Counted from the first letter of the stretch, positions 1 to 10,684 are shown. The stretch is DNA of 64,000 nucleotides from Dendrophyllia cribrosa (GCA_024195265.1 JAJLRJ010000014.1:14386459-14450458), one strand, 5' to 3'. Translations and numbers: made by a program. The notes: generated by a model from the sequence alone, not told the origin.

Positions 1-109
1 TCGGTATCCTTTTGCATGCATGAATCTGGGGGCTTATCTTTATTTCCCGAAATAACGCTTTTTAAAAGGCAGAAGAGAAAGGGAATTGAAAATCACGCGG
101 TTCGCGACC

Positions 110-172
110 GGGGGGAAGTACTCCCATATATGAGCTATATAGGTATGTGCCGCTGTGAAGGGTGTGGTATAA
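110..172. repeat. Fragment of poly-G/GTACTC repeat element
   Basis: A short G run is followed by GTACTCCCATATATGAGC and text that recurs near 28140-28170 and 55716-55760. It is one terminal piece of the poly-G/poly-C element family described at 55643-56723; the other end is absent here. Confidence 0.7.
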
Positions 173-184
173 ATTGATACATTT

Positions 185-756
185 AAGGGGCTATGTCGCG
201 AGGTGTCACGCAAGCTACAATCTTGAAAAACGTCCGGTGGCTGTTTTTCAAGTTTACGCCATCATCGTCGAATCCATTCAATCCTGCAGTGCTGTGTTCA
301 CCAAATGGTCTCAGATTTTTCACATATGTAAATAATCTATTTGTCTTGATTTTGGCCCGGTTATTTTTCCGATTCTGAAATCGTACGGCTAAATATCTCA
401 ATATGTACGGGTAGCGATAGAAATCAGTTATTAAACCATGGAATGTCATGGACGAAGGTTCTTCTTCTCTGTTGGCTAAATATAGTACACTTCAGCATAT
501 TAACATGGTACCAGAGACTTCGCTATGTACTTCTTTACCGCCACAGACAAACCTAACATTTATCTGATTTTGTTTCGCTTGAGAAAAGAGCGATGAAATT
601 GTTGGACTTAAATCAAAACAAGCAATAACTCTTGTGTACGTGACCACTGGTTACGTTTCGAGTCCTATTTCGTATCAGCGAACAAAAGAATTTTGACAGA
701 TAAAAGTGTAAATTAAAGTTACTAAAATTAGGCGAAACCTCGCAACATAGCCCCTT
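185..756. mobile_element. MITE with AAGGGGCTATGTCGC termini, copy 1
   Basis: The left end reads AAGGGGCTATGTCGCGAGG and the right end is its near inverse (CCTCGCAACATAGCCCCTT). The same termini bound the copies at 32344-32788 and 42124-42568, and an internal block (CTTGAAAAACGTCCGGTGG) is shared with them. This copy is the most diverged and shows no clean target duplication. No transposase is visible, so it is non-autonomous. Confidence 0.75.
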
Positions 757-804
757 TAAAAGGTAAAAATTCCTTTAACTAGTTAAATTTAAATTTTTTT
801 AATT

Positions 805-935
805 CCCGGACAGTGGGGCATTTGACGCTCTGTGAATCCCTGCCCGGTGGGGCATTTGACTGTATAAACGCCCACATAGCTAGTGGGGCATTTGACCATT
901 TTTTTTTTAAGTCAAATGCCCGGCCGGGACATTTT
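805..935. repeat. GTGGGGCATTTGAC repeat cluster upstream of LicD-A
   Basis: Three direct copies of GTGGGGCATTTGAC begin near 813, 847 and 883, and one inverted copy (GTCAAATGCCCGGCCGGG) lies near 911. The outer parts (CCCGG...GTCAAATGCCCGGCCGGG) can pair, so this may be a small foldback element. It ends about 115 bases before the LicD-A start codon and so sits in the promoter region. A regulatory role is only a possibility. Confidence 0.6.
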
Positions 936-946
936 AAAAGTTGTCA

Positions 947-954
947 TGACGTCA
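947..954 (+). promoter_or_regulatory. CRE-like TGACGTCA site upstream of LicD-A
   Basis: A perfect palindromic cAMP-response-element core lies 93 bases before the LicD-A ATG. It sits in a block (ATGACGTCAGTGTCGATTGA) that is almost unchanged upstream of LicD-D at 58104-58123, while the rest of the two upstream regions has diverged. Binding by CREB/ATF-type factors is inferred. Confidence 0.5.
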
Positions 955-1047
955 GTGTCGATTGATCATGATACGACGGAATGACAGCAAGTTTATATTC
1001 AGCGCACGGTATTTGTATTCAGCGATGCAGAAACCGAAACAATCAAC

Positions 1048-1941
1048 ATGTTTTTGATAGAAATAAGGAAAAACCCTTGCTCTTTGCGTCGTACAAACAA
1101 CTTCAAGAAAACTTTGTTGATATTGGCTATACTTACTTTTGTGGCTGGGTTGCTGACCGTGAAGAGAGCTCCAGTCACGACTTTTCATCCCGTGAGGGAT
1201 TCCGACTTCAAGCCGATTCCGTACACACGTTTAGCTCAGTGTGAGCGAAATTCAAAAGCGAACGGCGAGATCAACTGCCCAGACATTCGCCACAAAGGAA
1301 CAACATTGCTTCGACAAGCTCAACTCGTGCTAACAAGGATTTTACGAATCTTCGATCTCATAGCTAAAAAACACGGCATAAGATACTGGTTGTACAGGGG
1401 GACGTTGTTAGGCGCCGTGCGGCACAATGGACATGTTCCTTTCGACAATGACTTAGATATCTGTATTCCTAAAGCAGACTTTGAGAAGTTCATCAAATAC
1501 GGAGTGAAAGAGCTACCAGATGACATTTTTTTTCAAACGGAAGAAACGGATGTTCACTGGAAAATTCCGCCTTGGAGCGGCATGCTTGGAAAACTACGCG
1601 ACACACGAAGCTGCTACAAGTCCTGCACCGGCTGCAAACATAACGATGGCTTACAACTGGATTTGTTTATTGTGGAGAATGACTCTGACGGAAATTTCAT
1701 AGAGATATACAGTCACCCAAATTGGTTTCTACGGAGATTTATTTACGGTCCAATTGTAAGGAAAAAGAGTGAGATTTTTCCACTGACAGAAGTGAACTTC
1801 GATGGCTTTTCTCTTCCAGCTCCGCGAGAATGGAAGAAAATTTTAAAGACGCTGTACGGTGATTATATGACAATTCCAACAGATGAACCACTTGGTCATG
1901 TTAATACAGATGCGCTTCACAATTGTGACGAGATAAAATGA
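1048..1941 (+). CDS. LicD/fukutin-family transferase, type II membrane protein (LicD-A)
   Basis: Intronless 297-codon gene. The family (LicD; animal FKTN/FKRP) transfers phosphocholine or ribitol/glycerol phosphate onto glycans, usually in the secretory pathway; the substrate here cannot be read. Residues 1-20 form a basic tail, 21-38 ([18 protein letters not shown]) a signal anchor, and about 95-210 the LicD core with [17 protein letters not shown] (113-129) and DNDLD (133-137), whose aspartates probably bind metal/nucleotide. Cysteines 65, 77, 189, 193, 196 and 293 could form lumenal disulfides. The protein closely matches LicD-D after residue 19. The ATG is the first in frame and aligns with the LicD-D start. 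The stop is followed 5 bases later by a MITE target duplication, so the 3' UTR probably runs into that element. Confidence 0.93.
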   Translation: MFLIEIRKNPCSLRRTNNFKKTLLILAILTFVAGLLTVKRAPVTTFHPVRDSDFKPIPYTRLAQCERNSKANGEINCPDIRHKGTTLLRQAQLVLTRILRIFDLIAKKHGIRYWLYRGTLLGAVRHNGHVPFDNDLDICIPKADFEKFIKYGVKELPDDIFFQTEETDVHWKIPPWSGMLGKLRDTRSCYKSCTGCKHNDGLQLDLFIVENDSDGNFIEIYSHPNWFLRRFIYGPIVRKKSEIFPLTEVNFDGFSLPAPREWKKILKTLYGDYMTIPTDEPLGHVNTDALHNCDEIK

Positions 1942-1948
1942 GATCTTA

Positions 1949-2219
1949 AGGCCCGTTTACTTTTGTCGCAAGTGTAAACTAGCGGCGATTTCCCTGTGCG
2001 ATTCGGATGCGACATTTGCTGTAATTTCCCAAAGATCGCCGCCAAGTTGCATCAGGTTTAGAAACCTCTGCGACATCGCGCGACAAATCGCTCACAAATC
2101 GCACTGAAATCGCCGCCCGTTTACACACGCGATTTGAAGATGCAACTTGCACGCGACAAAAATTGCAGCGACAAGTGCGACAAAAATTGCACAAAAAAAT
2201 TGCCTTTGTAAACAGGCCT
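1949..2219. mobile_element. TTA-flanked MITE (AGGCCCGTTTAC termini), Harbinger-like
   Basis: The ends AGGCCCGTTTAC and GTAAACAGGCCT are inverted repeats directly flanked by TTA (1946-1948 and 2220-2222), the duplication expected for PIF/Harbinger-type elements. The interior is rich in CGCGACAAAAATTGCA-like words, and a related copy lies at 62425-62627. The insertion is 5 bases past the LicD-A stop codon. No transposase is encoded. Confidence 0.8.
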
Positions 2220-2222
2220 TTA

Positions 2223-3084
2223 CCGGTTTACGCGCTCCGTGAGACTACTTCAGACAAAATAGTGTTTGTCACGCGGGACCGTTCAGTGAATTGTCACTCG
2301 TAATAGCGCTTTGCACTATTACTAAAAATAGATAGACCCCCTACGTGACTCAGACAAAGTTTGCTGTCAGCTCAAAGGCTTTGTATGAGCGTGATGTGTT
2401 TTGGATATGAAAAATCGGTGAAATCAGCGGTAAACGTGATTTGAACGTTTTGGGGGCTTCAAATATAATAAATACAAGGCAATGTTACATTAGGGAGTGA
2501 AAAACTGATTCAAAAAATGTAGATTTTGGCTTAAAATTCAACAAATGCGACGAGGCTGCATGATGAAATTCGATCATCGGACATCCAATCTATTAGCCCT
2601 CATGTGATAAGAAAACATTTCACGACTTGTGCCCAAAAATAAGGGAAAGAGAAAAGTAAATTTTTGTATTCTTTTTGTATTCTTTTTGTATGAGTAAGAT
2701 GTGTGCATTGCTTGCTTGGAAAAAGATGCGTAAATAGGTTCCAAATGATCCAGAATCACCGATGCTTTTATTTGTAAAAGATTAGGTCACTTCATTTACG
2801 AACCATTAGCTACAAGAATTGTAAATTAACTGATTTTGTTACTTTAATTTTATACTTTTGCTTTTGTTTTTATATGCAATACCATTTGTAATTGGGAATG
2901 CAAATAAACTGTTGTTGATACAAATACTGTACCGTTTATCGACCCGCGCCGCGCATTCATACAAGCAAAGCTGAACAAAAGGTCCTGAATTGTTTTTGAG
3001 CAAAAATCCTGTCTTTGAGTGTATATTCTAAAGGATACTGATTATATACTGTAAAGTTTAGAGAGTATATAGGCTGCAATTGAA
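2223..3084. other. AT-rich spacer, no gene recognised
   Basis: Short open frames only. A (TTTTTGTATTC) triplet repeat near 2663-2692 is the sole local structure seen. Confidence 0.6.
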
Positions 3085-3104
3085 TAAATTAGAGGGCAGT
3101 CTCG

Positions 3105-3180
3105 AAAACGAAGACCCCGAAAACGAAGACCCGAAGACCCATTACGAAAACGAAGACCCATTACGAAAACGAAAACCCAA
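3105..3180 (+). repeat. Outer left minisatellite block of the 6.3-kb transposon
   Basis: Several units of the CGAAGACCCATTACGAAAA type directly follow the left inverted end. The block ends in CCCAATGTGCTCACGCTCAC, which reappears inverted near the right end. Confidence 0.75.
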
Positions 3181-3224
3181 TGTGCTCACGCTCACGCATG
3201 CAATATTTCGACGTTAACTTTGAG

Positions 3225-3575
3225 CCTGGATCACAGGGAGCAGAGGAGCCAAAATTGACCTAATACGCGTTCGATCTTTGAGCTTTATACACGCGCTGTG
3301 TCTTGAGTTATTCGATCTGTTGTTTTCGAGTTTTTGCCCCAGTGGGACCCCAAGCGTAATCGGCGCTTTCCGGAAAGCGTATTATAGCTTTCTTGCTGCG
3401 TAACGATTTTGTGGCGCCAACAGTCAGCAGTCTGCGGTTACCCAACGGAAAGCTCCGATTACGCTTGGTGTCCAGCTGGGGCGAAAAACAGACTCGTAAA
3501 CAACAGAACGAAGATCGAACGCGTAAAGGTCAAATTTGGCTCCTCTGCTCCCTGTGCCTGGAACACTGGGAAATC
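3225..3575. repeat. Inverted repeat inside the left sub-terminus
   Basis: The segment 3225-3375 (CACAGGGAGCAGAGGAGCC ... CAAGCGTAATCGG) is largely complementary to 3440-3575 (CCGATTACGCTTGG ... GGCTCCTCTGCTCCCTGTG). It folds into an imperfect hairpin centred near 3410, between the two left minisatellite blocks. Confidence 0.7.
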
Positions 3576-3618
3576 AAGAGTAACCGAACTGAGAACTTTT
3601 TACCGGGACAGAAACTGG

Positions 3619-3845
3619 CGAAGACCCATTACGAAAACGAAGACCCCTACGAAAACGAAGACCCATTACGAAAACGAAGACCCCTACGAAAACGAAGACC
3701 CATTACGAAAACGAAGACCCATTATGAAAACGAAGACCCATTACGAAAACGAAGACCCCTACGAAAACGAAGACCCATTACGAAAACGAAGACCCATTAT
3801 GAAAACGAAGATCCATTACGAAAACGAAGACCCATTACGAAAGGA
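3619..3845 (+). repeat. Inner left minisatellite, unit CGAAGACCCATTACGAAAA
   Basis: About a dozen units of 18-19 bases with two variants (CCCATTACG and CCCCTACG). Because the unit lacks stops in two + frames, it yields open frames of repeated YENED/LRKRR-type peptide; these are treated as a by-product of the repeat. Confidence 0.88.
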
Positions 3846-4489
3846 GTTACTTCAACACATTTACTTAGCTGCGCAGAGGAGGGATGAATAGTATCCCATA
3901 TTGCACCGCAAGAAATAATCACAGCAAGACATCGAAAATGGCGGCTCTCGGCGAAGAAAAGGTCCTCCTTCCTTTCGTTTAATTCTTCGTTTTTTTCGCT
4001 CGAAAAGGTAAGAACATTGTATTTTTTAATTCCTGGTTGTTTTTTTATTTATTTTTATCCGTTGAATAGCTCAGATCGTGAATTGAACATGCTTAAATTT
4101 ACTGTGGTAAATATCTTTCGCATGACACTGTGGCCATTGACCCGCGACGAGGTCATGAATATGCATATTTATGCAGATAACGAATCGATGCTTTTCCATA
4201 TATTGATTTGATTATTATAAAATAGACCTAGATATATGCTTTGACGAAGAAGAACCGAGAAGAACCCGCGTTTAGTTCATGTTTTGGGGGTCAAAAGTTG
4301 ACTAATTTTCACACGTTTCATAATATTCTGCTTCAGACACGTACATGCATGTTGTTGTGTTCACGAGTCTAGTTCAAGGTTTCGATTTCATAAACCGTTT
4401 CAAAAGCGCGGGTCATTGATATTATTTCAAATTATTTTATTCTACGCGGTTATTTTGTTAAAAATCAAAAATTCAATTTTTTTATGGAC

Positions 4490-5262
4490 AAAATGGAACA
4501 AATTACAAGAAAATGTTCCGATTTATACCCTGATGATATCTACTCTCGTGACTTTCAGTTTCATGGATCCGTCGTGTTCTTCTTCTTCTTTGTGGGAAAG
4601 AAGACACATTTCCACTGGCTCAACCCCAAACAAGCCAGCAGAAAAAAAGGTAACGGAATAGACAAGAAAGCCGAATCAGAAAGCCTCTGGATTTCTCGAC
4701 AGAAAATGTCGAGAATTCAAATCAAAATATTCAGTCTTCTGATTTGCAATCCTGTTCTGTTTATAGCCCAAGACACAGAGTAAGTTTTCTATGTGTTTGG
4801 AAATTCGTACTACATGCTCAAGCTTTTTTTTTTTGTTTACATTAATCGTATGGTTTTCCTGTAATAATACATGCAAATACATGCACACTTGGACATTAAC
4901 CTCTCCTATTTTATTACACAGATACCTTTCTATTACAGTATGAACAGTTTGCGTGCATTTTGGTATTCTCTCCTGTATTTTTATGATTATTTTTAAGTTT
5001 CATTGTTTTTTGTTCTTATTCTTGTTGTTTGCCTTATACCAGGTGATCAGTTCTAGTGTACGCAAGTCACCCATTTCTTGAATGAAATCACCTGTGCGCT
5101 TGCACAAATGGTCTTTCGAGGAAGAGAGAGCCTTAGTTGAGTTCGTGGGGCTAGCAAAATTGCTTTTCTGAGAGAACACAACGGCCAGCCTTCAGAGCAA
5201 GTCACAATTTCTGGAAAGATTGTGCTCTGCAAGCACATTCTCATGTGTACTTTTGACAAGTG
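4490..5262 (+). pseudogene. Decayed transposon coding region with SANT/Myb-like segment
   Basis: Protein-like stretches switch between + frames. One, near 4692-4783, contains STENVENSNQNIQSSD and ends at a good splice donor (AGA|GTAAGT near 4782). Another begins at 5109 and reads WSFEEERALVEFVGLAKL before an in-frame stop; tryptophan followed by an acidic helix resembles the first helix of SANT/Myb-like DNA-binding domains of transposons. A frame change then reads SHNFWKDCALQ. The region is broken by stops and frameshifts. The family is not established. Confidence 0.4.
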
Positions 5263-5867
5263 AGTACTGTTAGGTTCAGTAGACTTAATGTTTTGAGTCT
5301 TTAGTATTTGTGTGGTTTTGAGATAAGGAAAGTGACTGCATGATAAGCTTATAAGTTCATTTAACTATGTGGAGTTTGGTTGTCATGACCCTTAATTAAC
5401 AAGACAGCTTAAAACTAATATTTTTTTCAACTTTAAAAATGTCATAAGATTCTCTTCACTTCTTAAGTACCAAGGACACAAAAGGTTGCTAGCAGGTGTC
5501 CAATTGTTATAATGAATCTGTGTTTAACTTATTTATATGTCTGTACTTTGTAATACCATATCATGAAATGTTGTGACCTGCTCTGGTGTTTAAAGTACTA
5601 ATTACTTGTAAAATTAATTAAATCATTAGTTCGTGTTGACTATGTTAAAAAGTGAAATATACAATTTTATTTTTAGTGAGAATTATCATGTCTTGACTGG
5701 TTTGATAAATAAAGAAAAAAAATTACAGTTAACTTACAGCAGTGCAAGAACATGAAGTAAACTTATTTATTTTTCATTTGGCCAAATTTTAGGGAGTTTT
5801 CAAAGTGGATGTCAACAGACCTTCCATTCTATTACTGGACTTGGAATGAATGGTTCAGAGCAGATGA

Positions 5868-6300
5868 AGAATATTAATCTTTTGACCAGCCACCAGCTGG
5901 AATAGAAGACGATCAAGACCCAACATGCCATCCTCTCTGATTACATCGCTTGCAGATTAATCGCAGAGAATATGCATCCATAACTTGTGCTGGTTGTGCT
6001 TTTCTCCCTGCATGAAATCATACCAGTATCTGGCAACGAATTCACCGGCCACTGGCACAACTTCCAGACCCTTGTATGCCTTAAGGTGGCTGAACACAGT
6101 CTCATAGATTTCTGGGGGGTATTATTTTGCCATGGCAGCCATTTATTGTCACAAATTCTAGTCATTTGTCTCCAACAAAGTCAGAACAATTCTCGTGTCA
6201 ATGTCTGTAAGAATTTTTAAACCAAGATCATTCTTCATTTGTTATCCAGATTGCTGTGCTTGCAGAGCATCCAGCTTGATTGGTGACATTACCCTACTGA
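5868..6300 (-). pseudogene. Unrecognised coding relic inside the 6.3-kb transposon
   Basis: On the minus strand, from about 6300 down to 5868, one frame reads coherent protein broken by a few stops. Visible pieces are LGLKILTDIDTRIVLTLLE, YETVFSHLKAYKGLEVVPVA, GEFVARYWYDFMQGEKH and EDGMLGLDRLLFQLVAGQK. The composition and heptad-like hydrophobics argue for a former gene, opposite in strand to the SANT-like relic. I do not recognise the family. It may be the second protein of the transposon or a captured host exon. Confidence 0.5.
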
Positions 6301-7178
6301 ACAGACTGTGTTCAACTACCTTAAATGTTAAAAAGTGCTCAAATGTTACTATTTTAGAAATAAATATTTTATTGTATGTTGGCAACCTCCAGGGTTTCCT
6401 TTGTGGTACTAGATTAACGCAGGTTTCACAGGTCAGCCAGTTAGTTTGACAAAGTATTTACTGCACATACTTGGATGGAAATATCTTAGTTCAAAAATAT
6501 ATGTGGGATCACCTGTTCTTCCCCAGTTCTGTTTATAAGATTATATCTGTGACTTCATCCACTTGGCCACTGCAATGTTGATATTTACACGAGTAAATAT
6601 AATATAAATCTCAAGGCTTCACTAGTCATCTTAAGTAGATGAACAAAATGGAAACAGTAGAACCAGTGCCATGTTTGGCTATCAAAGAAGCCATAACTTT
6701 GAAATTAAGCCTGCCAAATTGAATTAATTTCTTATCCAGCAAGGGAATAGTAAAAACAATATTGCATTTTGTACATTTATTAGCAATGCTACTTATATAT
6801 ACTATATGTTGTAAAAAATTAGTAAAGTTTAATAAGTTGTTCACACTAGCATACAGGTGTATGTTCTACTTTTAGTACAAATTATCACCAAGAAATATTT
6901 TGTATTCATGTTATTTTCTCTCAACTACAGCAAACAAAATAATGAATACATATTTTATTCAAGAGAACTACATGTATAAGAATAAATGCACAATTGAAAA
7001 ACTTTGAACTTAAGGGTCTGCTTAGTTCTAAACTCTTTTAGTTCATGTTGGTGAGAAGAAAAAATAGACAAATTGCACAACATGTGACCTCAAATATAAT
7101 AATTTAAATGACAAAAGAATGAAAGAACTGTGCAGAATCTCAAGGAAAAAAAAACAAGAGGTCAGTTCAGTCTATATG

Positions 7179-7353
7179 CCTTATTCCAAAATGGCGGCAA
7201 ATTTATGATTCTTTTATAGGCATGTTAATTAGCCCTCTTGGCCTCACTTTCGCTCAAAAAATATTTTGTATTTTGCACATGTTGATGAGGCCAAGAGGGC
7301 TAATTTGCATGGATTTAAAAGAATAATAAAATGGCTGCCATTTTAGAATAAGG
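7179..7353. mobile_element. Foldback MITE (CTTATTCCAAAATGGC termini)
   Basis: CCTTATTCCAAAATGGCGGC at the left pairs with GGCTGCCATTTTAGAATAAGG at the right. Inside, TTAGCCCTCTTGGCCTCA pairs with TGAGGCCAAGAGGGCTAA. It is almost entirely a hairpin, nested in the 6.3-kb transposon. Confidence 0.75.
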
Positions 7354-7493
7354 TGTATATGTTGTGGTGCAATTTTGTCCTTGGTGTAAATTTTATTTTC
7401 CTTTGTTTTTGGGTTCTATGGAAATGTATGATAATGAGTTTTAAACAAAGGAAAATAAAATTTGATCACAAAATTGCACCACAACATATACAT
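7354..7493. mobile_element. Foldback MITE (GTATATGTTGTGGTGCAATT termini)
   Basis: GTATATGTTGTGGTGCAATT is matched by AATTGCACCACAACATATAC at the other end, with a second inner pair around AAATTTTATTTTCCTTTG. It abuts the previous MITE, indicating tandem or nested insertion. Confidence 0.7.
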
Positions 7494-7780
7494 GTATTTT
7501 CCCTTTACTTGTTTGCCCCTGCTATGTAACAATATCATTATTGCATGACACTGAGCAAGAGTTATCAATGCAGAGAGCATACTTGCATGAAGTCACTTAT
7601 GCATGTAAATCTGACTGTCTAGAGATGTGCTGACACATCTGCATGAACAAATCTAACTTCTGAAGATTCGATGCCGCTATTTAAGGCCATTGAGAACTAG
7701 CTGTGTGCCCTAGCCAATGATAATTGAGGTAGTGAGCAAAATGTAGAATGTAGCCTGGTTCACACTAGCAACATAATGGT

Positions 7781-7851
7781 TACCCTGCGAACAGAGCCTC
7801 TTTCGACCCTCCTTTTCTAGGAGGATCGAAAGAGGCTCTGCTCGCAGGGTA
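7781..7851. mobile_element. 71-bp hairpin element with 9-bp target duplication
   Basis: Near-perfect palindrome TACCCTGCGAACAGAGCC... / ...GGCTCTGCTCGCAGGGTA, flanked by CATAATGGT on both sides (7772-7780 and 7852-7860). The 9-base duplication matches that of Mutator-like elements. No coding capacity. Confidence 0.82.
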
Positions 7852-9283
7852 CATAATGGTGAAGTCGTGCAAATGGAAAAATACATGTTAAAAACACAAT
7901 GTGATGACATAGGAACACAATCACTGACAATATTTTGGAACACTGCCTGTTTCTAAGCCTGTCCCTCCCTCTCCCACCCATCCCTCTCCCACCCATGCAA
8001 TGTTGATTGAAAACTGAATAAAATCCCCCGATACTTGCATAAACTATGTGATCCGACACTGGAAGCAATGTTCCAATTTGCCAGTGATTGTTGTCTAGCA
8101 CCACTGACCCTCTGGTCAGAGAAAGTTCAAAAATAAAAATCCTATTCAACAACACTAGATATTATTCACATAATAACCATGATTATCCAGACTAACTTTG
8201 AATCGTGAAAATGTTAATAGAATCCATGCTTATAAAGCAGTAATCAGCATGTTCTAAATAGCTACATATGACTGAATTGTAGGTATTGTGGTAATCATCT
8301 CTTTCCCAGCTTCCCTTTTTCAGGAACAAGGTCAAAATCCCACAGTAGAACAGCAGAAAAAGGGGCATCTATCGGGTCACTGTCATCGTCAAACTAGTGA
8401 AATTCGTAAACAAAGTAACAACGTGAGAAAAATGCATGGGTAACATGGCGCCGTACGTAACAACTCGACAGAACATGTTTTACATCGTTTCTGAAATAAC
8501 ACTATCGTTCTTACCTTCAAATCACAGCTTGTTTTTAGCGACACAAGCGCCGGAGTATTTCGCAAAGCAAACAATTAAGCATCCACGTTGTGACAACCAT
8601 TTGCAAGAGGAACGAGAGCAACTCGTCTTTCTGTCATCTTGTCCACGAAACTGACGTGAACTTCCTGATAAATAAGTTCTACACAAGGCGAACCACGAAT
8701 TCTAGCGTAAAAGGTTTCGTTTGAAACGCAATGAACGTATAACAAGCGACAATTTCGCAAGGCAGCGGCACTTTCGCCATTGAACCTCTCGAGGCAAGCT
8801 GGTCAACTGAATGATGACGTCACGAAATATTTGATATATTAGTTTCAAATGCAATGCATCATGGGATACTATTCATCCCTCCTCTGTTAGCTGCGCTTAA
8901 ACACAAGGACAGGAACACTACGAGCCCGGTTTACTCCAGGCCATTATAAAGGAGGGTCAGAACCTCCCGCTTCCTGTACCTTTATCAATCGAACAAAACA
9001 AAAAAGGGCTTTTTTAATTATACTGTATGAATTACACTAAATGGTACCCAGAAGTTTTCTCACCATTCATGTATTAAACGCGTGCGATTTCCGGTTTAGG
9101 TCAAAATCTCTTTGTCTCTATTCTGACCTGCGGTGACAGCTGAACTTGTCAATTAATATTCAAAACATGCAGCCAGTTTCCCGGTAAAAAGTTCGCAGTT
9201 CGGCTACCCTTGCTTTCCCAGTGTTCCAGGCTCAAAGTTAACGTCGAAATATTGCATGTGTGAGCGTGAGCACATTGGGTTTT

Positions 9284-9350
9284 CTTAATGGGTCTTCGTT
9301 TTCGTAATAGGTCTTCATTTTCGTAATGGGTCTTCGGGTCTTCGTTTTCG
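9284..9350 (-). repeat. Right minisatellite block of the 6.3-kb transposon
   Basis: Inverted units of the same CGAAGACCCATTACGAAAA minisatellite, shorter than the left block, ending at the right inverted terminus at 9358. Confidence 0.8.
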
Positions 9351-9368
9351 GGACTACCTAAATTAGAG

Positions 9369-10527
9369 AGCTGCTTACTCTCGAGTATTCGTACAACGGG
9401 TATAAACTTTTCTATTACTACCATACCCGCGGTCGCATAAACAGCATTAAAATAAACGTATCCTTTCATTAGAGCCGCAATGGACAGATTATCTTTTCTT
9501 TTCACCATCATTGAAACCTGACTTTTTTTTGCCTTAAACAAGTTTACCGCTTGGTTCGATATGCTTCGTTTCTAACGGCTCAGCTGTATATGCTGCAAAC
9601 TGAACCTCTCATTAGAGTGAAATCTTTCAGACAATAATATTGCCGCTCTCTATCAATTCTTTGCATTTTCACCAAAATTTGAGATGTTCCAAGAATAGTT
9701 TTTAGGTTTTCCATTCAACATTGACCTAGGTGTTCGATTTTCTTGCGAAAATATTGATAAAAGCCGCATCAAAGTCTTCGCCAACACCATTTTCCCATAC
9801 AAAATTCTTATGCAGATAACACATGGAGGAGTTTGTTTGTCTGAGTCACAACGGGGGTCAAAAGTGCGTGACGTCATTAGTGTTAAGCGCTATTGTTCTT
9901 GACCAACACACCATTTATAATATGGACTTCACTTCTACTCCTCAACATATTAAACGTAAAGCATTATTTGGGTTTTTGAAATTATTAGTATGATTTCACA
10001 TAACGAAAAATTTGATGCTAATTTGAACGAGAATATGCAAATTGCCGAACGTCACTGATGTGACATAAACCTTACTAATCCGTGTAATCGTGGACTTTAG
10101 GGGCCGTCGACATATTCACAAGTTCCCCGCTTAACGCTAAGGTCAGACCCCCCCCCCCCCCCCCCCCACCTCCTCCTTAACTTCCACTTAGAATTTTCAC
10201 CGTCCCGACGTCGCCTGGACGTCGACGTTTTTTAATAGTCGGGTGAATACAATTTGCCAGACTACTGATGTGTGAAATAACAAACATTTGTAAATGGGCT
10301 TTAGAATATTTAAAAAGACTGACAGTTCCTCGTACCTGTTTTGCTAAAAGATCTTTGTGTCCACTTTGTGCCTTTTTACGGTTTTCTTTTAGGATTAAAA
10401 AGTAACAATTTCTTACTTGCTCCAAATACCCCGCGCTAACGTCCAAATCTCGACTTGATCTGTTTCACTTCTAAACTCTGAAGTACAGCTCCGAACAGCC
10501 ACCACCCTTCCTTGAGGATGTAGCATT
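9369..10527. other. Spacer without recognisable gene
   Basis: Only short open frames. A homopolymer C run lies at 10147-10167. No splice-compatible exon was identified. Confidence 0.55.
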
Positions 10528-10684
10528 CAGGGCCGTAGCCAGAAAAAAAATAAAGACTGAGGCAATACCCATTTTTAAATTCCCTGTCTAGCTATTTAGG
10601 GTCTTTATGATGACTATACGTTTTTACACTGGGATCATGACTGAGGCAAGTGCCTTGGTTTGCCTCATACTGGCTATGGCCCTG
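10528..10684. mobile_element. MITE with CAGGGCCGTAGCCAG termini and 5-bp duplication
   Basis: The left end CAGGGCCGTAGCCAG and right end (reversed) CAGGGCCATAGCCAG are inverted repeats. GCATT precedes and follows the element (10523-10527, 10685-10689). The interior holds a second imperfect pair (GACTGAGGCAA / TTGCCTCA). Superfamily not assigned. Confidence 0.72.

Larger units (their letters stand above)
3095..9358. mobile_element. 6.3-kb DNA transposon with 10-bp target duplication and minisatellite sub-termini
   Basis: The ten bases TAAATTAGAG occur at 3085-3094 and again at 9359-9368, immediately outside inverted ends GGCAGTCTCGAAAACGAAG (left) and GGTAGTCCCGAAAACGAAG (right, reversed). 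Both ends continue into the same 18-19-base minisatellite and a shared block containing GCAATATTTCGACGTTAAC. A 9-10-base duplication with satellite-like inverted ends fits Mutator-like elements, including the Rehavkus type (inference). Internal coding is decayed: a SANT-like stretch on + near 5109 and a separate coding relic on - at 5868-6300. Several smaller elements are nested inside. Confidence 0.8.

Noticed and set aside
1320..1526. Antisense frame across the LicD core (also 24643-25038, 49760-49966, 58450-58656)
   Set aside because: It recurs because the sense codons are conserved; the antisense peptide has no own features.
3619..3845. Regular short repeats considered as a CRISPR array
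   Set aside because: No unique spacers; units are tandem and the genome is eukaryotic.
3393..3891. Two + frames of repeated YENED/LRKRR peptide
   Set aside because: They translate a minisatellite whose unit lacks stops; no independent coding evidence.
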